Part shown: piece by piece, positions 17,401 to 25,088 of the stretch | How positions within the stretch are numbered: position 1 is the stretch's first letter | Layout: each line of letters starts with the position of its first letter | NCBI GenBank assembly: GCA_963822485.1 | Contig: CAWGHW010000001.1 | Span: 248,001 to 312,000, forward strand | DNA: 64,000 bases | Source: DASUBV01 sp963822485 | Lineage (GTDB): Bacteria > Actinomycetota > Actinomycetes > Streptosporangiales > Streptosporangiaceae | Reading direction: 5' to 3' | Made by a program: the position numbers and the translations under genes | The notes under the pieces: generated by a model | The model's database searches: none | Seen by the model: the letters and a program-made list of their open reading frames with translations, nothing else | Told to the model about the DNA's origin: nothing

Positions 17401-18516
17401 AGCGACCAGCCCGGCAACGCCGTCGACGGCAACCCCGCCACCCGGTGGTCCTCGGCCTACGAGGACAACCAGTGGATCCAGGTCGACCTCGGCTCGGCCG
17501 TCAGCTTCGACCAGGTCGTTATCGTCTGGGAACTGGCCGACGCGCTGAACTACGCCATCCAGGTCTCCAGCGACGGCACCACCTGGACCGATGTCAAGAC
17601 GGTCCTCGATGGCGGCCCGTGGTTCCTGCACGACTGGTGCACCCAGGGCAACCAGGCGGTCGACACTTACCAGGCCGCGATCGAGACCCGGCTGGGCACC
17701 GCGGCCAGCCTGGCCGACTTCTGCGCCAAGGCCCAGTTCGTGAACTACGAGAGCATCCGGGCCATGTTCGAGGCGTGGAACACCAAGCTGTGGAACGACG
17801 CCTCCGGCCTCATGCTGTGGATGTCCAACCCGGCCCACCACAGCACGGTCTGGCAGACCTACGACTACGACCTGGACGTCAACGGCACCTACTACGGGGC
17901 CCGCAAGGGCTGCGAGGCCGTTCACGTCCAGGCCAGCCTGACCGACTGGCAGGTGCTGGTCGCCAACCACACGGCGGAGCAGCTGACCGGCCCCACCGTC
18001 ACGGCCGAGCTGTACGACCTGACCGGCGCCAGCCTCGCGGCACCCCAGACGCAGGCGGTCACGGTGGCCCCCTCGTCGACCGCCCCGGTGTTCACGGCGG
18101 ACTTCGGTGCTGCCCTGCCCTCGCCGCATCTGCTCCGGCTCCGGCTGACCGGCCAGCAGAATCAGTTGCTGTCCGAGAACGTGTACTGGCGGTACCGCGC
18201 CGCCTCGGACATGCAGGCGCTGGACCAGCTTCCCCAGGTGCCCGTCTCGGCCAGCGTCCATGACTCCGGAGGCGGCCAGGACAGTGAGCTCACCGTCTCC
18301 CTGCGCAACAACGGCCGCGCGGTCGCGGCCATGGTCGTGCTGTCGCTGCGGGACCGGCGTTCGGGCCAGCGGGTCCTGCCCACGCAATACAGCGAGAACT
18401 ACCTGTGGCTGCTGCCGGGCGAGACCAGGGAGATCACGCTGTCGTGGCGGCCGGGTCAGGTGATCGTCCCGCAGGTGCTGGTCAGCGGCTACAACGTGCC
18501 TGCTCTGCGAGCGTGA
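14458..18516 (+). CDS. Tat-exported GH2 glycosidase with three F5/8-type C (CBM32-like) modules
   Basis: A 1352-residue secreted enzyme resembling beta-mannosidase or exo-beta-D-glucosaminidase. The N-terminus has a Tat signal (RRTFLSANAALLAGFG, cut near ALA). Domain order: discoidin-like module (~50-210), GH2 sugar-binding domain (~240-420), GH2 Ig-like domain (~430-560), a second discoidin module (~570-710), GH2 barrel first part, a third discoidin module (~913-1049), barrel remainder and C-terminal beta domains. Likely catalytic acid/base Glu824 lies in VVWCGANESAPPA and nucleophile Glu886 in FGFHTEIGLP. The two inner modules are close copies and interrupt the catalytic region. ATG 14458 puts the Tat motif at the N-terminus. 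The exact sugar cannot be read from sequence. Confidence 0.88.
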   Translation: MPEQHDQVSRRTFLSANAALLAGFGLSSALASPALAGTRSGPSGPAATTTDLARYRPVTVSSTAYGPTPAEFAVDRLAQTGVGGTGWRAGGPDPQWITVDLQVPCQVESVALVFEARLSDPAWVPAQGSNPYASTTGWEIMSSCPTAFQLDVSTDGTTWSTVYQTTSGAGGVMQIPLAQPVTARWVRMTATQQSNDTPLQVNGFQVYGTSEHPRPPATGWSNWGSQPAPPAPSLSVAPDGTVPIESGWALTIDAWAQPDDGKTLSTSAADTAGWVSATVPGTVLASLVEQGHFPDPVEGYNNLHIPEALSRHSWWYRRPFRVPPDLARGPGRRIWLEFDGINHHAEIWLNGTQVGEVTHPFARGVFDVTSVLSGGEQVLAVRITPMPHPGSPGDKGPSGVSFLNSSQVSLDFPSYISVSGWDWMPAVRDRVAGIWNHVRLRSTGPAVLGDPRVDTSLPRLPDTSLAEVTIVVPVSNASASTQAVTVAAAFDDVRVSTTVSVPAGGQAAATFSPADFPALRVSNPRLWWPNGYGQPDLHDLVLTASVAGGNSDRRTCRLGLRQVDYAQPSLVIDSATDRGTQTENFALQQARYLRIQCGTRATQWGDSMWALSVFNTASPGTDLALHQTATASSEDDPSRGPGNAVDGDPSTRWSSAYQDNQWIQVDLGSAVSFDQVVIVWEQAYALTYVIQVSDDGATWTDVKSVSNSAPLVIRVNGVPVFCRGGNWGWDELLRRMLPDRMGDVLGLHRDMNFTMIRNWGGCSTREEFYSGCDENGILVWTEFWEGDGLFPDQQSTDVFLDQARDTILRYRIHPCIVVWCGANESAPPAAVDTGLSQAVQDLAPGLLYHSDSAAGGTSSGGPYQWVDPTQYFSGIWGGGEFGFHTEIGLPTISVTESMRGLIGSTPDPGSDLPIDIDGATDRATQTENFPRQHARYLRIQCYKRITGWGVSMWSLSVLDTTSPGTDLALGKTATASSADNGSDQPGNAVDGNPATRWSSAYEDNQWIQVDLGSAVSFDQVVIVWELADALNYAIQVSSDGTTWTDVKTVLDGGPWFLHDWCTQGNQAVDTYQAAIETRLGTAASLADFCAKAQFVNYESIRAMFEAWNTKLWNDASGLMLWMSNPAHHSTVWQTYDYDLDVNGTYYGARKGCEAVHVQASLTDWQVLVANHTAEQLTGPTVTAELYDLTGASLAAPQTQAVTVAPSSTAPVFTADFGAALPSPHLLRLRLTGQQNQLLSENVYWRYRAASDMQALDQLPQVPVSASVHDSGGGQDSELTVSLRNNGRAVAAMVVLSLRDRRSGQRVLPTQYSENYLWLLPGETREITLSWRPGQVIVPQVLVSGYNVPALRA

Positions 18517-18591
18517 CCCGCCCGCGACGTGACCGAGCCAGATGCCCCGGACCGTGTATTCGACGCGGCGTCCTGCCAAACGGCCTGACGG

Positions 18592-18659
18592 CGCTTCCGC
18601 GGAAGCGTTCTGCGCAAGTGCGTGACGCACGTGCGCGCTGCGTTTCCGCGGAAAAACGC
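18592..18659. repeat. Cluster of three palindromes
   Basis: CGCTTCCGCGGAAGCG (18592-18607) and GTGCGTGACGCAC (18618-18630) are perfect palindromes. The third, 18640-18659, is a TTTCCGCGGAAA core extended to a GCG/CGC stem with two unpaired A residues. TTCCGCGGAA recurs in two of them and at the centre of the large palindrome at 59212. They begin 76 bases after the GH2 stop and may act as a terminator. Confidence 0.75.
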
Positions 18660-18767
18660 GGTCGAGGGCAAGACGCGGGTGGCGGTCGGGGAAGTCTGCG
18701 GCTGCTGAGTACTGCTCCAGCTGCGCGGTGATCGCCGCGAGGCTGTCGGCGAGGTTCTGCAAGAACG
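18657..18767 (-). pseudogene. Fragment of padR regulator gene
   Basis: These 111 bases match 21495-21605 inside the intact padR gene with about six differences, including a 57-base identical run. In the padR sense they encode AAADFPDRHPRLALD and neighbouring residues of the C-terminal helical region. The copy is in the same orientation as the intact gene, so the secreted-protein gene lies between direct repeats. The high identity implies recent duplication. Confidence 0.88.
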
Positions 18768-19039
18768 GCCGGGGTTGCCTGGTGGTGCTGGTGGGACGTT
18801 ATTTAACTATAGTGACAAAGGAGCTCCTATTGTCCGATCGTTCTCGGGTCGCTATGCTCCGGGCAGCGCCATGAGCAATCTCTTACCTTCCGGACGGAAC
18901 TCGCACTAGGTCAGCAGTGCGGGCGATCCGTCGCGTGCTGCTCCCTGGTGCTGGAAAGGCGCATGGCGCGCCTTGCTTTCCGGGAGCGCGGAGTTCTCCC
19001 ATGGCGGCCGCAGGGGCCGATTGGGGAGGAACCACCCTT

Positions 19040-21247
19040 ATGAAAGGCATGCGCTACAAGCTCGTCCTACTACTGTCGCTGCTATCCCTTCCGGCGATGG
19101 TCCTCGTCGCCATCGGGGGACCGGCGGCGGCCGCTCCGCACCGGAGCGCCGCGAGCGCTCGAACGGATGCGGTTACCTCATCAACCCTCGGGACGTTTAA
19201 GCCAACCTTCACCGGCCCGGCGGCCACTGGATGCAGCGTCAACTGCTCGCTGCTGACCGGCCCGGTCAACACGCCATCCACCGCGGCATTGGCCCGGGCC
19301 CGCCCGGCCGCCGCTCAGCGATCCGGGAAACCGGACCGGGCGCACGCCATGCCGCTGCCAGAACCGCGGCGCCCCAACGTCTCCGCGGCGCAGCGCCGCC
19401 GCCTGGCCAATACCCCCTCCTTCCCCGTCCCGTCGGTGAGCTGTCAGCCGCTGGGCCGCGGCTGTGACCGGATCAGCACGTCGTCCGGCGGCGCCACCAG
19501 CGTGAAGGGCCTGAACGCGGTCGACAGCGCGTCACTGGCCACCAACCCCAACGGCGACATCGAGCCCCCGGATCAGGGCCTGTGCGCCGGAAACGGGTCG
19601 GTGGTCGAGACCAACAACATCGGCGAGATCCTGGTCTTCAACACCGCGCTGCAGCGCCAGTCCCAGCCGATCCCGCTCGACACGGTCATGGGCCTCACCA
19701 CGCTGGGATGGAGCAGCGGCGGAGACCCCTCCTGCGTCTATGACCCCGCCAACGGCGGGCACTGGTTCTTCACCCAGATCGTCTCGGCCAGCTCGGAGTC
19801 CAATGGCGGCGCGTTCACCGGCTGCTTCTCGGCCGTGGCCAACGACTGCTATGAGGGCATCGCGGTAACCGACGGCAACAGCCCGTTCGGCCCCTACCAC
19901 GTGTACTTCTCGAGCGCCGACTACAACCCGGGCGAGCCGGGTTACCCGTCCCTGCTGAACGACTTCGCGAAGATCTCGGTGACCCGGGACGCCTTCATGA
20001 TGTTCTACGACGAGTTCCCGCTGTCCGGGTCGCTGCCCGGCATCGGCGGCGGATTCTTCAACGGGGCGCAGGAACTCGCGTTCCGCAAGAGCGCACTGGA
20101 GCAGGGCCTGCCCGTCCAGCTGAGCAACGGGCAGCCGAACCCCGCGGTCACGGTGGCGATCGAGAACATGGGGCATATCCCCACCCCGGACGGCACCTGC
20201 GCCCGGGACAAGGTGCTCCACCAGGGCGGCATTACCTGCTGGGTGGCCGCGATCCCGGCGCAGCCGGTCGGGGGCCGGTTCGACAACAGCCACGGCGGCA
20301 GCGGGTTCATGCTCGGCTCGCTGGACTTCTACGGGTTCGAAGGGCTCCCGACCTCGGGTGACAACCGGATCGCGGCGTGGGCCTGGACCGGGCTGTCGGC
20401 CCTCAACAGCAGCGGCTGCGCCAGCTGTAACGCCGCCATCCGGTTCAGCGGCCAGCTGTTCTCCGGAGTCAAGCGGTACTTCGATCCCGAGACGGTCAAC
20501 ACCGGCGAGATCTTCGCCCCGCAGAAGGGCGGCCCGATACCGCTCGGCGACGAGTGCGGGGCGGCCGGGCTGAGCTCGGAGACGTCCTGCCCGGAAGGCG
20601 GGCTCGCCACCAACGGCGACAACCTGACGCAGGTCTCGCAGGCACAGGGCCAGCTCTGGGCCGCCACCAGCACCCAGATCGCGCAGACCTACGCCGGAGC
20701 CAACGGGGAAATCCACATGGGCGCGGTGTACTGGGTGGTCGGTACCCGCTCGTTCGACAGGACGGGCAAGTTCACCCTGACCAGCCAGGGATACGTCTCG
20801 CCCAGGCACGAGGACCTGACCATGCCAGCCATGGCCGCGACGCCGACCACTGGCGGCCGGGCGATCATGCTGTTCACGCTGGCCGGCAACGGCGGGCCAA
20901 CCGCCGCTGACCACGGCGGCTTCTTCCCGAGCACCGCCTTCGGCCGGCTGACCGCCACCTCCGGCGGCCTGCTCAACTCCAGGGTCAACATCGCCGCCAT
21001 GGGCATGTCCCCGCAGGACGGCTTCGGCGAGTACCAGGGCTTCCCGGGCCCGACCCGTCCCCGCTGGGGGGACTACAGCTGGGGATTCTTCCTGCCGGGC
21101 ACCGGCGGGCGGATCTACTTCGCTAACGAGTACATCCAGAACCCCAACTGCACCGGAGCGTCATTCACCCTGACCATCGGGACCTGCGGCGGGACCAGGG
21201 ACGGTTTCGCCAACTGGGGAACGTCGGTCAACTACGTCACCCCCTAG
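19040..21247 (+). CDS. Large secreted protein of unknown function
   Basis: The 735-residue protein has a clear Sec signal peptide (MKGMRYKLVLLLSLLSLPAM, cut after AAA near residue 34). A Pro/Ala/Arg linker follows, then a ~550-residue domain with many Cys residues in pairs and aromatic/Gly-rich strands such as GDIEPPDQGLCAGNGSVVET, VYDPANGGHWFFTQIV and RPRWGDYSWGFF. The repeated strand pattern suggests a beta-propeller, but I do not recognise a named family. ATG 19040 has GGGGAGGA nine bases upstream. It ends at a strong terminator and is bracketed by padR sequence. Confidence 0.82.
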   Translation: MKGMRYKLVLLLSLLSLPAMVLVAIGGPAAAAPHRSAASARTDAVTSSTLGTFKPTFTGPAATGCSVNCSLLTGPVNTPSTAALARARPAAAQRSGKPDRAHAMPLPEPRRPNVSAAQRRRLANTPSFPVPSVSCQPLGRGCDRISTSSGGATSVKGLNAVDSASLATNPNGDIEPPDQGLCAGNGSVVETNNIGEILVFNTALQRQSQPIPLDTVMGLTTLGWSSGGDPSCVYDPANGGHWFFTQIVSASSESNGGAFTGCFSAVANDCYEGIAVTDGNSPFGPYHVYFSSADYNPGEPGYPSLLNDFAKISVTRDAFMMFYDEFPLSGSLPGIGGGFFNGAQELAFRKSALEQGLPVQLSNGQPNPAVTVAIENMGHIPTPDGTCARDKVLHQGGITCWVAAIPAQPVGGRFDNSHGGSGFMLGSLDFYGFEGLPTSGDNRIAAWAWTGLSALNSSGCASCNAAIRFSGQLFSGVKRYFDPETVNTGEIFAPQKGGPIPLGDECGAAGLSSETSCPEGGLATNGDNLTQVSQAQGQLWAATSTQIAQTYAGANGEIHMGAVYWVVGTRSFDRTGKFTLTSQGYVSPRHEDLTMPAMAATPTTGGRAIMLFTLAGNGGPTAADHGGFFPSTAFGRLTATSGGLLNSRVNIAAMGMSPQDGFGEYQGFPGPTRPRWGDYSWGFFLPGTGGRIYFANEYIQNPNCTGASFTLTIGTCGGTRDGFANWGTSVNYVTP

Positions 21248-21267
21248 CACAATCCGCAGCAACTAAC

Positions 21268-21307
21268 GGATGCCGCACCTCGCAAGCCACCGCGGGGTGC
21301 GGCATCC
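21268..21307. terminator. Strong hairpin terminator after the secreted-protein gene
   Basis: A 16-bp stem (GGATGCCGCACCTCGC paired with 21292-21307, one G-T pair) closes an 8-base loop 20 bases after the stop. There is no long T tract, which is usual for high-GC actinomycete terminators. It probably also ends transcription from the convergent padR gene. Confidence 0.75.
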
Positions 21308-21381
21308 CCAGACTCTCACCGAGCCAGGTATCCATTGGAACAAGCGGGCTACTGTATCCATTAGCGTCTTCCGCGGGTAGA

Positions 21382-21981
21382 TCACATGGCGGAGGAATGT
21401 CGCAGGTCAATCGCCGGATGACGCTGCGGATCAGCGGACAGCGCCGCGACGGTCTGCTCGGCCCAGCGGAGGCTGGCGCAGTGGATGGCAATCCCGTGGT
21501 CGAGGGCAAGACGCGGGTGGCGGTCGGGGAAGTCTGCGGCTGCTGAGTACTGCTGCAGCTGTGCGGTGAGCGCCGCGAGGCTGTCAGCGAGGTCCTGCAA
21601 GAACGTGAGCACCTCTTCGCGCGGCAGCTGGTTTTCCATCATCACGAAGCGCATGAGGTGCAGGCCGAGGTCACGTGAGACCGTGGCGGGTTCTAGTGGT
21701 GTGCGCAACCAGTTCAGGTGGGCTGCCCGGCCGGCCTGGGTGGGCTCGTAGACGCGGCGGCGCCGGGCTGACTGGCCGCCCTGGCCAGATGGGGCCTGAG
21801 CCTCGACTAGCCCTTTTTGTTCCAGGCGGCGCAGCGCCGGGTACAGCGTGCCGGAACTGGGCTGGTAGATGCCCATGGGCGTGACGGCGAAGATCCGCTT
21901 GAGGTCGTAGCCGGAGGACGGCTCGGTGCAGATCAGGCCGAGCAGTATGTGCTCGAACGGAGTGAGTAGCCGTCCGGTCAT
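21382..21981 (-). CDS. PadR family transcriptional regulator
   Basis: A 199-residue PadR protein. The N-terminal winged helix has LTPFEHILLGLICTEPSSGY, DLKRIF, PSSGTLYPALRRLEQKGLVE and RRRVYEPTQAGRAA; the C-terminal half is the helical dimerisation domain. PadR proteins usually repress a neighbouring membrane or drug-response gene and themselves. It is divergent from the VC0807-like membrane protein with a 23-bp pseudo-palindrome in between. Part of its 3' half is duplicated at 18657-18767. Confidence 0.9.
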   Translation of the reverse strand: MTGRLLTPFEHILLGLICTEPSSGYDLKRIFAVTPMGIYQPSSGTLYPALRRLEQKGLVEAQAPSGQGGQSARRRRVYEPTQAGRAAHLNWLRTPLEPATVSRDLGLHLMRFVMMENQLPREEVLTFLQDLADSLAALTAQLQQYSAAADFPDRHPRLALDHGIAIHCASLRWAEQTVAALSADPQRHPAIDLRHSSAM

Positions 21982-22000
21982 GACCAGATCCTACCTTGCC

Positions 22001-22023
22001 GCATAGATCGAAACGACCTATGC
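22001..22023. promoter_or_regulatory. PadR-type operator
   Basis: A 23-bp interrupted palindrome has outer arms GCATAGATCG and CGACCTATGC around AAA, with a single mismatch. It lies 20 bases upstream of padR and about 30 bases upstream of the divergent membrane-protein gene, so one bound dimer could repress both. The length and ATA-rich arms fit known PadR sites. Confidence 0.6.
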
Positions 22024-22053
22024 TCTCGGGAAGAGAACGGGAGGTGGGTTCAC

Positions 22054-22842
22054 GTGGACGCCAGTGGTGACGCCCCGGGAACCACCGGACCGACCGGTAT
22101 TCACGCGCCGTCGGGACATGACCCAATCGCGCCGAATGTACATAACGAGATTGCTCAAGGGCTCAAGGATCATCCCGCCAGGAAGGGGATGTCCTTCAAC
22201 CTTCTGGTCACGCTGATAGAGATCGGCGGCAGTATCGGGCTGTTCCACCTGGCCAAAGGGCTAGGCGCGAGCGACGTTGTCAGCTATCTGGCCGGCAGTA
22301 TCGGCCCGGTCGTGGGCGGGCTGGCGATCTGGATCAAAGCGCGCAAGTTCAGCGGCGCTTCGGCAGCGATCTTCGCATTTACCGCCGTATCGGCGATCAT
22401 CGCCCTCATCGGCAGCACTAATCCCAAGGTGCTGCTCTACAAGGATTGCGCGGCCACCGCCCTCATCGGCCTGATCTTCCTGGGCTCGTGCGTCCTGGCC
22501 CGAAAGCCGGTGGTCTTCTACATGGCTCAGCGGTATGGCACGGACGGCACCCACGACGGCATGGCGACCTTCGACAAGATGTGGAGCACTTACCAGGCCT
22601 TCCGCACCACCATGTATGTCATCAGCTACTGGTGGGCGGCCTTGTTCCTGATCCAGGCCGCGGTGACGGCGCTCATTGTCCGCCAGACCAGGTTCTCGAC
22701 CGCCTATAACTACGATCAGATCCTGCCTCTGGTCGCGACCGGACTGGGGATCCTCGGATCGGTCGCGCTCGGCCGGTACTCGGCCAGGAAAGGCCAGGCA
22801 CGCCGCGACGCCGCCAGCACCGATCTCCCCGGCTCGGCTTAA
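22054..22842 (+). CDS. VC0807-like integral membrane protein
   Basis: A 262-residue protein with about six membrane helices (SFNLLVTLIEIGGSIGLFHL, YLAGSIGPVVGGLAIW, AAIFAFTAVSAIIALIG, ATALIGLIFLGSCVL, and two near the C-terminus) and FDKMWSTYQAFRTTMYVISY between the fourth and fifth. This pattern matches the VC0807 family of unknown function. GTG 22054 has GGGAGGTGGG about seven bases upstream. It is divergent from padR and is its likely target. Confidence 0.75.
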   Translation: MDASGDAPGTTGPTGIHAPSGHDPIAPNVHNEIAQGLKDHPARKGMSFNLLVTLIEIGGSIGLFHLAKGLGASDVVSYLAGSIGPVVGGLAIWIKARKFSGASAAIFAFTAVSAIIALIGSTNPKVLLYKDCAATALIGLIFLGSCVLARKPVVFYMAQRYGTDGTHDGMATFDKMWSTYQAFRTTMYVISYWWAALFLIQAAVTALIVRQTRFSTAYNYDQILPLVATGLGILGSVALGRYSARKGQARRDAASTDLPGSA

Positions 22843-22892
22843 CCGGCCACTCTGAGTGACGCCGGGGCTCGCCGACTGACAGCGCCCCTGGC

Positions 22893-22928
22893 CAGCCTCG
22901 CCAGGCGCGACAGCCTCGCCAGGCGCGA
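22893..22928. repeat. Two tandem copies of an 18-bp unit
   Basis: CAGCCTCGCCAGGCGCGA occurs twice head to tail between the membrane-protein gene and the DUF1254 gene. It is followed by an AT-rich stretch at 22955-22990 that is the likely promoter of the DUF1254 gene. Confidence 0.85.
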
Positions 22929-23046
22929 CATCGCCCAGCGCACTGCGATGGGCAAAATCCTAGTAATACGACCGGATTTATCATATAAAGGCTGAGTGCT
23001 GTCTGGTCACCGGCGGCCAGGCGCAGGGCTTCTTGGAGGCAGAGTC

Positions 23047-24465
23047 ATGACCGGGGTACCGAATCAGCACACGCGCAGAACGTTCCTGCGCGGGACCGGC
23101 GCAGCGGCCGCGATCGGCGCCACCACCCTGGCCGGAGGCACCCTGCTGCGCGGCACGGCGAACGCCGCCACGACGACCGCCCGGCGAGGATCAGCCCCGT
23201 CGCTGGCGCAGCTGGCGCAGGACGCGGTGATCTTCGGCCTGCCCGCCGTCCTGCAGTCGCAGTACCTGGCGCTCTCCGACGCGGCCGGGTTCGCGCGCAA
23301 CCAGTTCGCGGTCAACCTGGAGCTCTCGACCCCCCAGACCCACGTCGCCGGGCCGAACGACGACACGCTCTACGGCTTCACCTACCTGGACCTCGCCGAC
23401 GGCCCCCAGGTCATCGAGGTGCCCGCCACCCCTGGCCGCTACTACTCGATTCAGCTGATCGACTTCTGGACCAACGCGTTCGACTACATCGGCACCCGCA
23501 CCACCGGCAGCGCGGCAGGCGCGTTCGCGATCATCCCGCCCGGCTGGCACGGCAGGCTGCCGCACGGCGTCCAGGAGATCAGGGCCACGACCAAGCGGCT
23601 GCTCGCCCTGGTCCGCACCGAGGTCAACAACCCCGCTGACCTGGCGGCGGCGCAGGCCATCCAGACCAGCTACACCACCGGCCCGCTCTTCCAGTACCCC
23701 CGCCAGCGGGTCAGCCCGGTGGTCGCGGCCCAGGCGCTCGACATCTTCGCGCCCCTTCCCCTCACCGGATTCGACCTATCGCTCTTCGAGCAGATCAACT
23801 CCCTCCTCCAGGAGTACCCACCGCTCCCTCGCGACGCCGAGTACGCCCGGAGGCTGCGCCCGGTCGGCGTTGACGTCCGCTGGTATCAGCAGCCCGGCGC
23901 CACGCTCGCCGGCGTGCTCCAGGCGGCGATCGCCCCGGCCATCGGGGCCATCGAGGCCGCGCTCCCAGCGCTGGTGACGGAGACCTCCACCGGCTGGAGC
24001 GTGAACTACGATGTCACTCCCGTCACCCATGACCCTCTCCGGCGCGCGGCCCTGACCATCTACGGCCCGGGCACGCACATCAACTCCGAAGCGCTCTACT
24101 TCAGCGCGGCGGCCGCTGGCGGCGTCGCGCTGACCGGCGCCAGCGACTACACGCTGACCTTCCCGGCCGGCCAGCTCCCACCAGTCGGGGCGTTCTGGTC
24201 GCTGATCCTCTACGACGCCACGACGTTCTGGCTGGTCGCGAACCCTATCGACCGCTACGAGATCGCCAGCCACACCGGCGGCCTCACGTACAACGCAGAT
24301 GGCTCGCTCACTATCGCCATCAGCAACACCGAGCCTGCGGAGCCCACGGTCAACTGGCTTCCTTCCCCGACGGACGCCTTCCGCCTGATCCTGCGCACCT
24401 ACCTCCCGGCACCATCCATCCTCGACGCCACCTGGCTCCCGCCGGCCCTCGTCCAGTCCAGCTAA
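23047..24465 (+). CDS. Tat-exported DUF1254/DUF1214 protein
   Basis: The 472-residue protein has a Tat signal (TRRTFLRGTGAAAAIGATTL). It then carries a DUF1254 domain (VAGPNDDTLYGFTYLDLADG, VPATPGRYYSIQLIDFWTNA) and a C-terminal DUF1214 domain (ALYFSAAAAGGVALTGASDY, FWSLILYDATTFWLVANP). These paired domains occur in secreted proteins of unsettled function. ATG 23047 has GGAGG ten bases upstream. It converges on the catabolic operon that ends at 24531; nothing links the two directly. Confidence 0.88.
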   Translation: MTGVPNQHTRRTFLRGTGAAAAIGATTLAGGTLLRGTANAATTTARRGSAPSLAQLAQDAVIFGLPAVLQSQYLALSDAAGFARNQFAVNLELSTPQTHVAGPNDDTLYGFTYLDLADGPQVIEVPATPGRYYSIQLIDFWTNAFDYIGTRTTGSAAGAFAIIPPGWHGRLPHGVQEIRATTKRLLALVRTEVNNPADLAAAQAIQTSYTTGPLFQYPRQRVSPVVAAQALDIFAPLPLTGFDLSLFEQINSLLQEYPPLPRDAEYARRLRPVGVDVRWYQQPGATLAGVLQAAIAPAIGAIEAALPALVTETSTGWSVNYDVTPVTHDPLRRAALTIYGPGTHINSEALYFSAAAAGGVALTGASDYTLTFPAGQLPPVGAFWSLILYDATTFWLVANPIDRYEIASHTGGLTYNADGSLTIAISNTEPAEPTVNWLPSPTDAFRLILRTYLPAPSILDATWLPPALVQSS

Positions 24466-24530
24466 GGCTCTCAGCCACCCGATGGCATGCCGACCTGCAC
24501 GACTGGCCGGCCTTGGCCGGACTGCCGAAG

Positions 24531-25088
24531 CTATGACGGTGGCGTCCCGGCCGCGTTCGCGGCGAATGCCAGCCGGACCTGGGCGGGATCCACGAACGGC
24601 GAAGGCCCCGGCCAGGCACGCTCGGTCAGTTCCGCCTCGATGAGGCTGGGCCGCTCGAGCTCGCCCAGTGCCCGGCGCAGGCCTGAATCGCTGCTGACAC
24701 GCAGCCCGGCTATCCCGCCCAGGGCCTGTGCCACCGCAGCGAACCGCGGTGCCGCGCTGAGCTGCTGCCCGCCAGTTATGGCATAAGCCCCGTCGGACAG
24801 CACGACCGCCACGAGGTTGCGGGGCCGGTACGCCGATACCGACCACAGGGCGCTGGCGCCCATGAGTAGCTCGCCATCTCCCAGCAGGGCCACCACGACC
24901 CGGTCCGGCACAGCCTCGGCGACGCCCATGGCCGCAGCCAGGGCCGATCCCATCGATGCCCCGAGGTAGAAGTGCGGGCCGTCACCCGAGGCAGCCCGCA
25001 GTGCCGATGTGGCCGTGCCCAGCGACGAAACGCACAAGGCATCGGGGAGCGTACCGATGACTGCCCGGGCAACATCAACTGCCTTCAC
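24531..25088 (-). CDS. Thiamine-pyrophosphate enzyme, PP-binding subunit (decarboxylase-like)
   Basis: The 185-residue protein is the C-terminal half of a ThDP enzyme. It has the cofactor motif starting GDGELLMGASALWSV and ending near VVLSDGAYAITGGQ, where the usual Asn is replaced by Asp/Gly residues. Size and split arrangement match the beta subunit of sulfopyruvate or phosphonopyruvate decarboxylase-type enzymes, which decarboxylate a 2-oxo acid. GTG 25088 overlaps the stop of the alpha-type gene by 14 bases, so the two are surely co-translated. It is the last gene of the six-gene minus-strand operon. Confidence 0.8.
   Translation of the reverse strand: MKAVDVARAVIGTLPDALCVSSLGTATSALRAASGDGPHFYLGASMGSALAAAMGVAEAVPDRVVVALLGDGELLMGASALWSVSAYRPRNLVAVVLSDGAYAITGGQQLSAAPRFAAVAQALGGIAGLRVSSDSGLRRALGELERPSLIEAELTERAWPGPSPFVDPAQVRLAFAANAAGTPPS

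Larger units (their letters stand above)
18517..19039. other. Gene-free stretch with palindromes and a padR fragment
   Basis: This 523-base interval holds three palindromes (18592-18659), which probably end the GH2 transcript, a 111-bp copy of padR coding sequence (18657-18767), and an AT-rich patch near 18795-18840 that is a plausible promoter for the secreted-protein gene. No open frame here has a credible start and composition. Confidence 0.7.
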
